Source of the DNA: Trametes villosa | Taxonomy: Eukaryota; Basidiomycota; Agaricomycetes; Polyporales; Polyporaceae | DNA: 46,612 nt | Direction of reading: 5' to 3' | NCBI GenBank assembly: GCA_002964805.2 | Contig: PUDQ02000028.1 | Coordinates: 1 to 46,612 of the forward strand | In this document: piece by piece, positions 38,707 to 46,612 of the stretch | Layout of the letters: each line of letters opens with the position of its first letter | How positions within the stretch are numbered: the first letter of the stretch is position 1 | Translations under genes and position numbers: made by a program | Notes under the pieces: generated by a model | Seen by the model: only the letters and a program-made list of their open reading frames with translations | What the model was told of the DNA's origin: nothing | Databases searched by the model: none

Positions 38707-40473
38707 TTACACGGATATGGAAGCCATGAGTCCTGCGCATTGTGGTTTGGCATCAGCCCAGTATGGTATGAGGCGAGCAAAGGTGGACTGCTCACGTTCG
38801 ATTGCCGCTGTCGGACTTGATCCCTCGGCTGGGATCGCGCATGCGCTCATGACACCTCGGTATGCCCGCTCGCCTTCACTCTCGGAGACCCGCAAAGGCT
38901 CTCCCTCGCGGTGCGGCCGACACCACCAATAGAAGCGGAATCGTGCAGGATCCAGGGTGTCCCACTCCGCTCGACGCTCCGGTTCCGCACGTCTCTCCTG
39001 CGGCCCGACTCCGCCGTTCATGTACTGATACTGGGCTTTGGGCGCCGCGGCATGAAGGGCGCGCAGGCCAGCTTGGTCGACTTCCTCGGCAATGGCGAAC
39101 ACGCGAAGGGTGGGAAGCGCGTCGAAGACCGTCTTCGGAATCGCAAATAGTGTTTCTTTGCGGCGGTTCGTCGTTTGGATCCGTTGCGTAGGATCCTGCA
39201 GGCGCGCATCCAACCCCCACGAAGAATGCCCGTGCACCATCAGCCTTAAAGAGACTAGAGGGATGCGTGCAAGCGCCGTAGGAACGTTTTCCTGCATGTC
39301 AATTAACAAAGTGCCCACGAACAACCTCATGTCCGAACTCACATGCCATTTGTCGGACCAGGGTTTGTAGGCCGGCGGGTTAACGTCGATGTCCAAAACG
39401 CGAATCCCACGCTCGTGGTTGGCCAGTACGTCCCACGAGGCATTCGTATCCACTCTGAAGCGAGCGTTGAGAGATATCGACACCGGGGAGAGCGCAGGCA
39501 GAGCCAGGGCTAAGATTTGTGGTGTCGTTGCGCTCTCGAACGGCGCATCCCAAAGGTGCAACTGACGAACAGCTTTGAGGTGATCGAATCCGCACAGGGC
39601 CAAGTCTCGGGTGGATATGGCAAGGGAGTCCAGAGGGGGCCAGAGGGGGCCAAGTTGCGCTCTAGGGAGGGATTGAGATGCGAGTGGGATACCGATGGGA
39701 TAGCAAATGGCGAGTCGAGAGAGGTTCGGGCATTGTTGTACCAGTATCAGATAGCTAGTGGTGCAAGTGGTGAGGGATAGGTTGGTAATTGAAGGGAACC
39801 GTAGCTCAGGCGACGGCCCTTGCGCCCTACGAATCGAGGTGTCATCATAGCGGAAATGTGATAGGGAGAGGGAGTGGAGATGGCGTAAATGCGACAGAGT
39901 CTCGAGGAGCGTGGATATGCTGCGCTCCTCGCCATGTTCTGGGTGGTCCGACGGGAGGTGGGTCCGCAGTGTCAAATCCTGGAGAGTGGTGACGGATCGT
40001 AGGAGAGAGATGATCTCGTTGTCGACTTGCTCCAGCTCGAGGACGCTGAGGTGGCTGAAGGATGTGAAAGCAGACGCTATGCGCGCATAACGCAAGAAAT
40101 ACTCCTCGAATTCAGCACACCATCGAAGTACCCGCAGCTCGTGCGCCTCTGCGAGTAGGTCGCCGATCCGGGAGGTTTTATCGGAGACCAAGGAGGGATC
40201 AAAAGGTCCAGACGTCTGGTAGAAAGCGGCCGGCACAAGGACAAGGACGTGCAAATGACGAGCCCGAGGTCGCGAAGCGGGACTGGATAACATGTAGTCG
40301 CACAGTCGGGATACCATATCAGGTTCCCAGCAAGATGCCCTCGCCGCCACACGGGAAATCGCTAGATCATGGAAATGCTTCGAGGAGAGCGAAACATTGA
40401 GAGCATCTTCTCCGTAGATAAAGGAGAATATGTGGAGGAGGACATCGTCGTTGAGTTCGGTGATCCCTGGCAT
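38707..40473 (-). CDS. F-box protein C (subfamily 1, 550 aa, three exons)
   Basis: Starts MPGITELNDDVLLHIFSFIY; F-box at about residues 7-46. By alignment with A and B, exons are 40473-39343, 39291-38796 and 38732-38707. The introns are 51 bp (GTGAGT...ATGCAG) and 63 bp (GTGAGC...GCGCAG). Both are multiples of three with no in-frame stop, so the genomic frame is open across the gene (588 codons unspliced) and a gene finder may call it intronless. Spliced, it ends RLMASISV, matching QLFASMSLG of B. The DTLDPARFRFYWWCR and ESEGERAYRGVM motifs are shared with A and B. Likely an SCF adaptor with unknown target. Confidence 0.9.
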   Translation of the reverse strand: MPGITELNDDVLLHIFSFIYGEDALNVSLSSKHFHDLAISRVAARASCWEPDMVSRLCDYMLSSPASRPRARHLHVLVLVPAAFYQTSGPFDPSLVSDKTSRIGDLLAEAHELRVLRWCAEFEEYFLRYARIASAFTSFSHLSVLELEQVDNEIISLLRSVTTLQDLTLRTHLPSDHPEHGEERSISTLLETLSHLRHLHSLSLSHFRYDDTSIRRAQGPSPELRFPSITNLSLTTCTTSYLILVQQCPNLSRLAICYPIGIPLASQSLPRAQLGPLWPPLDSLAISTRDLALCGFDHLKAVRQLHLWDAPFESATTPQILALALPALSPVSISLNARFRVDTNASWDVLANHERGIRVLDIDVNPPAYKPWSDKWHVSSDMRLFVGTLLIDMQENVPTALARIPLVSLRLMVHGHSSWGLDARLQDPTQRIQTTNRRKETLFAIPKTVFDALPTLRVFAIAEEVDQAGLRALHAAAPKAQYQYMNGGVGPQERRAEPERRAEWDTLDPARFRFYWWCRPHREGEPLRVSESEGERAYRGVMSACAIPAEGSSPTAAIEREQSTFARLIPYWADAKPQCAGLMASISV

Positions 40474-40845
40474 GATGAGCTGTCAACTCGCATTTGTCCT
40501 GTCGTCATCGGACTGTCAGAAGACTAGAGCAGATAGATGCCGCCAAGAGCATACACCTACATATGAGCTCATACAGATACCAGACCAGGAATTTTCCTAG
40601 ACATGCGAAGCACACGATAGAGTGAGTAGAGCGAGTGTAAGAGTGCCGAGGCTACCGTGGGCATGCATAGCTTTCCCTACGTGAGGCGCCCAAGCTCACA
40701 CCGGAGGCCTCAATTGGTAGGCGTAGTGTTCGCTGAACGTAGCGACACTGACATGCGTAGACCCGCCCAGCAGGTACTCGGCCCATCTACATTTCGTTTA
40801 GGTTATACATACTACATACTACATGCGCAACATGTCGCTGGGACG
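40474..40845. other. Intergenic region between F-box genes C and E
   Basis: Promoter side of C and 3' side of E. A short tandem ATACTAC lies near 40807. No gene seen. Confidence 0.4.
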
Positions 40846-42517
40846 TCAATCTTCCGCAAGTGCCCGAATCCGCTCCCCCTCCGCCGCCGACAGTTCCTGC
40901 CAACCCTGGGTTGATCCAACATCGACCCCATCCACAATGCTCCAATACCGGGTAGTCGTATTCACTTTCCCCTGGAGCGACGACCGTTCCTCATCCTCCG
41001 GGTCTTGAGCTTCCGGAGTCTCCGAGTCCGAAAGGTTCGCTTTGTTAGCCTCCTCCATGGCCACGGAAAGGAAGCGCAGGGAAGGAATAGCCGCTACGAG
41101 TCTCCCTGGGAGCGCAGCCACCGACAAGCGTCGATGCTTTTCAATCTCCTCCAACTCGGGATCACCGCCCGGAGGCGGCACTCCGTCGACGACCATCGCG
41201 TTGGCGGGGATCGTTGGCGAGGGAGGGGCTGTTTTCGCTTCAGGCACCACAACTGACAGGTACACAAGCGGAAGCGCCCGCAACGCCTCGGGGACGTTGT
41301 CCTGTAAAGCACGGCCAGTTAACTTAGGCAAAGCTTCATCAGAAGGATATCCGTACCAGCCAACATTTGTTCTCCGCAGACAGTGCCGCCAGGGACACCC
41401 TGAGTTTCAGCATCCGCAACCGTGGCGCGAGCGCAGGCATGCGGACCCAGAACGTCATGGGAGCAGCGCTGTACACACCGACAGAAAGGGAGAGGCTGAT
41501 AGGGGATGTCTGGGCAATGAGCTGAAGCAAACCGGCCACCTCCGCCTCCTCTTCCTCCCCGCCGCGGCCGACGACCAAACAGGCTGGGTCCGGCAAACAG
41601 GCTGAGTCCGGGATCCGTATTCTGTCGACCGCACCGACGCGGTGGAGGATGAAGCCGATCTCAGAAACATTCCCGAGAGTGAGACTGCGCAGCGCTTGCC
41701 ACCGGGGGCCATCCACGAGCGGCTGAAGCTCAGGTTCGCAACGATTGAAGGAGATTTCGAGGTTGACCACGTTTGGGCAGCGCTCAAGCAGCTCGAGCGC
41801 ACTCGGCGATGCCGATCTGAGCAAGAGGTTGCGAATGGACGGCAACCACGGTAGGAGGCTCTCGTCGCTCGGCATCCGGGGCGGGTCGAAGTTCCACAGC
41901 TCCAGGGTGTGCAGGTACTGTAGCGGAGCGATCGCCTCCACGAGCGGCGGGATCGTCTTCCTCTCCCCCTCGAGGTCGTCGTCCTCGGCCCAGAAGTACG
42001 ACAGGCGCAGGATGCGGAGGGCCGCGCACAGCTTCGGCACGTAAGCCCACGTCCCGTCCGCGAAGGTGCCAAAATCCGCGACGACGAGCCGGTCCATCGC
42101 CACCAACGCGTCCCCGATGCGCGAGTCCTCGAGGAGGCAGGGATGCAGCCGGTCGAGCACGAGGCGGCGCACCCGCGGCGCGTGCGCGAGAATGTCCCCA
42201 ATCAACGATGCCTGCGAGAAATCCCAGTAGTCACTGTAGCCGGTGTCCATCTGCTCCGGATCGTCGGGGTAATCGAACGCTGTGAAGGAGATCCTGAGGT
42301 CCTCCAGATCGCGAGCGTGCGGCGGCGAGCCGGAGAGCATGTAGTGATGCAGCTTGGTCAGCGCGGTGGGCTTTTCGCACTTAGCCACAGCGGGGATGCG
42401 TGGCGCGGCGAGGCCGTATAGGTGCTTCGAGCTCAGCGCGACGTTGAGGGCATGGCGCCCGCGGAGGTAGGAGAGAATGTGTCGGAGAACGTCGTCGTCG
42501 AGAGCGGGGGGCGCCAT
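40846..42517 (-). CDS. F-box protein E (subfamily 2, 538 aa, two exons)
   Basis: The start at 42517 (MAPPALDDDVLRHILSYLRG) matches paralogue D; an upstream in-frame ATG at 42730 would add a leader that overlaps the promoter block. F-box at residues 4-45. Exons 42517-41357 and 41301-40846, joined CWL | DNVPEALRALPL across a 55-nt intron (GTACGG...TTACAG). The C-terminus has LSVAALPGRLVAAIPSLRFL and WQELSAAEGERIRAL but stops at LAED, about ten residues before D, where a one-base loss turns the equivalent of TTG into TGA. Likely an SCF adaptor with unknown target. Confidence 0.9.
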
Positions 42518-43170
42518 CCGTCCAAGCGTGCGTGTGGTCGGCGCGACACAGAGGGGAAAAGCGACGAGCTGGTGGTGTGGACAAGAGGATAGGAGACCTG
42601 GACAATTTATGAGCGTGATATAACCACAACGCGTCCCCCGCCGCGAGGCTAGACTCACTTTGGCCTCCATTCTCCTCCCCCCCATGAATGCAATCACCGT
42701 CCGCCACCGAGCCACGTCTTGTCTCAACATGCGGCCGCGCCTTCACAAAGCCACGGCTCGGGGGTGGGCCCTGACTCCGCTGCGCGCAACAAGACACGCA
42801 AAAGGCCCAAGCGGGCAACGAGCGTGAAACACGGACGTCATCGATCGGGGGTCTAGGTGTATCAATACATATTCACAGGGGCGACTAGTAGGAATAGCGG
42901 TAGGGCGACGAGACGCAGCGACTGACAATGCGCAGGGATACAGCGGGGACACGATAGACAAGCAGAGGGAGACGGAGAGGAGAGGGAAGGGGAAGCACGG
43001 GATCACCCGTCCGGGAGGCGGGCATCTAACGCTACATGTGAATGACTGGGGACCGACAGCGAGGGCGAGCAGGGACAACGAGGAGCGAGGGGGTGGTCTA
43101 GCGACAGCGTATGCCAACAGAAAACATGGAAGCGCACCAAGCGGCTATGGCACGCCACGAAGGCCACAGC
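42518..43170. other. Intergenic region between F-box gene E and the transcription factor
   Basis: Contains the E promoter block (42593-42611) and the 3' flank of the transcription factor gene. No further gene supported. Confidence 0.5.
42593..42611 (-). promoter_or_regulatory. TATA-like core promoter block of F-box gene E
   Basis: CATAAATTGTCCAGGTCTC on the minus strand, 94 bp before the ATG, nearly the same as the block in front of gene D. Confidence 0.55.
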
Positions 43171-46100
43171 CTACGCCCCCGGCCCTGGAGGCTGTGTCGG
43201 GCCCTGCGGATGGCTCATCCCGCTCACATTGTTGATGTACGTCCCCCAGTCGGCCCACCTGCGCAGACAAACATCCTTTGAGTCAGTAGCCACAGGGGAA
43301 GGATAACCATTGAATACTCACTCAAACCCAGTCGGCGCCGTGGACCACATATCCATCGTATTGTCCGCGAACGCCAGCTCCTGCGCTGACATCCCCGGGA
43401 TGGACGGCTCTCCACCGCCTGTTCCAGTAGGCTTGGCGCCCGCTGCCGCCATCGTGTGCATCTCCTGTACGAACGGACTGGGATACCCCGGCGCGTCGGA
43501 CACGGCGGACGGCGGCGGCGTCGCGAACATCTCCGGGAACCCTGCATGTCCAGGGACGTTGAACATCGACAGCACGCGCGGGTCGAACTGGTTCCCGGTC
43601 GCCCCGGGCGCTGGCGTACGCGGCGACGCAGCCGAGGAAGCAGGCATCGGGGGCATCGGCGGTTGCTGCTGTTGCGCCGCGCCCTGCGGCCACTCTGGGG
43701 GGTACGTCCCGGTGAATCCGGGGTGGAGCGGCAGGCGGCCGAGCTCGTCGGTGTGCAGCGGGAGCTCGAAGAACGAGCTGTTGCTGCCGTTCCCCGGGGT
43801 CGGCGCGGCGGACGTCGACGTGGACGCGGATGCAGACTGCGATGCCTTCTCCGAGTCAGACACGCTCGGGGGCGTGGACGTGGCAGACTGCGACTGCGGA
43901 CGCAGCGGCTGTGCAAATGTCGCAGAAGCGAAGGACGGGCCTTCCTTGGAGCGTCTGCAGCCGGCGATCTGCCGCGCGTCCGCGGCGGCCGCATGAGGCG
44001 CAATTGGTGGGTCAGAGGGCATACAAGGCGGCGCAGAGTGGATGGGGCTGTCCGAGCCGCGCTCGCGCTTGTGGTTCGGCGCAGGCGAGGCCTGCGGCAG
44101 CGGGAGGTCTCCGACGGACGCCAGTTCGTACAAGATGTCCCTGTGACGCGGAGTTAGCGGTCAGATCCATGCACGCATCCCACGCAGCACTGCCGCACCA
44201 TAATCGTCCAGCCGTGTGCCAACTACCCGTCGACGTGTATCAGTATTTCGCGGCAAAATAGCGGGCAGATAGACGGCTTACTGGGCCTCCAGGAGCTTCA
44301 GCATCTTCATGCACTTGTGCACGTCCGCCATCTCCTTCGTGGGGTCCGTGGACAGCCCAGAGCGCTTCCCGCCCCAGATGTTCAGCAGCAGCACGATGCC
44401 CGCCGTGAACAGCGACATCTGGTTGAAGTACGTCACGCCCGAGCGCTTGTACTGCAGGTCGAGGACGTGGATGCACGAGCGTGCCGCGTTCGTGCAGATC
44501 GCGAGCGACGGGAAGGAGAGCGGGGACGGCTTGCGCGGTGACGGGATGAACGGGCGGTGCACCGCGATCTGCAGCTGGTAGTAGTGCGCGTACAGCGTCG
44601 CGGACTGGTTCAGGAACAGCAGGTTTTCGCGGTTGGGGTCCCATCGCACTGCCCGCAGCCGCAGTTAGCAAACTATCCGCTGATGACACGGCGGAGACGC
44701 ACGGTGGTCCGGGACGGAGTCGATCCACTTGTTCAGCGCAGAGTCGAGCTCGGCCACGATGTGCTGCTCCCACTGCTGTCCCACGAATCCCAGGAGCGCC
44801 TTGGACTTATTGATGGAGTACTGCGTAGAGAAGGGGAAGGCACGGGAGTCGTCAACACGGCAGCTACACGGCACGAAGCACGCAAGACGGCGTCTACTTA
44901 CGATCGTGCGCAGGGCGAACGCAAGGATCTGGTGCAAGCGGATATAGCAGTTGAAGAACGCGATGCTCGACGGCTTTCCGGCCGGCTGCTTGAACGCCTG
45001 CTCTGGGTCCGGGTGCGACCAGTATTCATCGTCGCACTCCGTGGGGAGGTCGAGGTCGAAGCTGCACAGCGTAAGCGAACACGTTGAAAGCCCGAAGGCG
45101 GTGTCGGACGCCCAGGCACTCACTCCTCGTCCTGGATCGCGCAGGGCCGCCCGAGGGCGAAGCTCGCGTGCCTGTCCATCGCAACAAGGGTCCTGCGCAG
45201 CACGAAAACAAGAGAGCGTGAGCAGTGTATCAGCGCGCGCCAAAGAGAGCCGAGCCTCACCAGAACGCGCGTCGCCAGAGCTCCTCCTCCATCGTCGGCT
45301 TTGTGCTGTACACCTTCTTCCGGTGGGCGCCGACGTCTTGCGCCATCCTGATGCCGATGCCGATGATGGTCCAGCACGCTTGCGGTGCAGACGTCCCTTG
45401 CAGGAAGCTCGCCGTGAGCTGCAACGTGGACGCGTACCCAAGCGGAGCGGACGCGGAACAAGGAAAAACGGCATGAACATCCGTGCTCGCCATGCGGGGC
45501 TCTGGCGCGTGCGCGCGTGACGTACCGCGTATATCTGCAGGTCGTACAGCCGCGGCGGCGCGAGCAGCGACTTGCGGACCATCTGCACCTGCTGGAACCA
45601 CTTCCAGCCGGAGGACTGCGTGGTGTCGTAGCCCTCGAGCAGCACGCGCGCGTCGTCCGTGAAGCGCGCGCCGTTCGCGCACACGAGCAGCACCGTCGAG
45701 CCGAAGCCCTCGTCGTGCAGGTGCAGGCGCTCGCGGATGCCCTGCTCGAACGTCGGCCGGTGCAGCAGCGGCATGTAGCAGTTCATGTTCCGGAAGTACA
45801 GGTCCACGAGCTTGTCCAGCAGCTCCGGCGGCGGGAAGTCCTTGTGCGGCGGGATCTCGTCGTGCACTGTGGAGGTGAGCCACTGCGCGGCGCGCGTCAG
45901 ATCTGGGCGGTGGCGTGTGTAATATCCGGTGCGCGGGCACACGCACGGGGTGGAGGCTCCAATGCAGCTGGTCCCGGCGCGACATCGTGCTGTGCGCGTC
46001 CGGGTCGACGCCGCGCGGGAGGTGCACGCCCGCGTACTCGTGCTTGAGGTCCATCGCGGTCTGGATGAACAGCAGGCTGCTCGACTTGCCGTGGTAGCGC

Positions 46101-46593
46101 ATCGCGCTCGGGTGCACGGACATCTTCTGGAGCTTCGCAACGATGTTCCGCTGGGCGATCACCTCGTCGTCGCTCGGGTCGAGGTCGTCTGAGTCGACGC
46201 CGGCGGGGGTCGAGAGCGCCGGCGGGGACGCGATGACGGAGGACGAGGGCTGGCCGGGGATGCCGTACGGGGACTTGCCCGCCCCGGAGGACTCACCGTT
46301 GCGTTCGCGCTCGGCGAGCCAGGCATCCTTGTCGAAGCTGCCGCCGAGCTCCTTCGTAAAGTCCGCGTTCGGGCAGAGCTGCGCGCACGGAGCACAGCAA
46401 ACGTACCGTCACCACCGCGCGCGATCGGGCGGACGGGGAAAGGGCGGGGCGGCGTACCTTGTTCAGCAGCTTCTCCATCTTCTCGAGCCTGGTCTCGAGG
46501 CTCTCCACGTACCTGTGCGCCGGCATCCATGACTCATCCGCGCTGTGACGGTGTGCACGGGCGGCTTACTCACCCTTTCGGAGGCCCTCGTTT
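43171..46593 (-). CDS. Zn(II)2Cys6 fungal transcription factor, 5' end beyond the window (880 aa visible)
   Basis: Nuclear regulator. Eleven exons are visible: 46593-46574, 46512-46458, 46378-45947, 45882-45526, 45418-45261, 45192-45124, 45061-44902, 44820-44703, 44648-44282, 44140-43322 and 43258-43171. Phases agree throughout (2643 nt, 881 codons with stop). The visible protein starts KRGPPKG-YVESLETRLEKMEKL, the linker and coiled coil that directly follow a Gal4-type zinc cluster; the six cysteines lie in exons off the right edge. The middle is a fungal-specific regulatory domain (PF04082 type): LVDLYFRNMNCYMPLLHRPT, FLQGTSAPQACWTIIGIGIR, MAQDVGAHRKK, FWTLVAMDRHASFALGRPC. A Ser/Pro/Gln-rich tail ends FEWADWGTYINNVSGM. 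The last exons and the 20- and 55-nt exons would be easy to miss. Target genes cannot be told from sequence. Confidence 0.92.
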
Positions 46594-46612
46594 CTACAGG
46601 AGGCCGGAGGTA

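Noticed and set aside
42518..42730. Upstream ATG extending F-box gene E by 71 residues
   Set aside because: The extension covers the promoter block shared with gene D, and the conserved MAPPALDDD start matches gene D exactly.

Overview
The window is a piece of a filamentous basidiomycete genome, most likely an Agaricomycete close to the polypores. The evidence is GC-rich coding sequence, short 50-140 nt GT-AG introns, a family of large single-domain F-box genes, a Zn(II)2Cys6 transcription factor with ten visible introns, and a retroelement complement (chromovirus, Ty1/copia, tyrosine-recombinase retrotransposon) typical of that group. No bacterial-style operons, rRNA, intact tRNA or CRISPR arrays are visible. 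Gene models below were built by hand from splice-site logic and from comparing paralogues within the window.

Left part (1-28107) is transposon territory. At 1-3148 a minus-strand LTR retrotransposon (LTR, primer site, Gag) runs off the left edge and is inserted in the last exon of an F-box paralogue whose 3' remnant lies at 3149-3607. From 3901 to 28107 lies a four-level nest. A minus-strand DIRS/Ngaro-like element with split direct repeats (A1-ORFs-B1-A2-B2) carries Gag, RT-RNase H and tyrosine recombinase genes. Its B2 repeat holds a 354-bp MITE. Its RNase H region is split by a plus-strand Ty1/copia element (6441-25035, identical-looking 420-bp LTRs, TSD AGACG). That element is itself split in its integrase by a 10.4-kb minus-strand Ty3/gypsy chromovirus (8986-19360, TSD ATGTG) and by a 2.57-kb long-inverted-repeat DNA element (19471-22042, TSD GCACGGCC). 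Removing the insertions restores in-frame copia and DIRS reading frames, so the nest is recent and its order can be read.

Right part (28108-46612) is gene-bearing: F-box genes of two subfamilies (A at 28145 and D at 30944 on plus; B at 36462, C at 38707 and E at 40846 on minus), an unrecognised 482-aa gene X (34471-35970), a decayed copy of the 3' end of X (30413-30650), and the 3' part of a Zn2Cys6 transcription factor (43171 to the edge). The tail-to-tail pair X/B recurs in inverted order as A/X-fragment with nearly the same spacing, pointing to an inverted segmental duplication as the origin of the F-box cluster.

The most unusual signal is in the chromovirus. All of it (LTRs, gag, pol, a third ORF and spacers) is studded with short perfect inverted repeats of about 8-11 bp with 5-11 nt loops, which I do not see at similar density in its neighbours. 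It also carries a large third ORF (838 aa) downstream of pol, and a single in-frame TAG between gag and pol.
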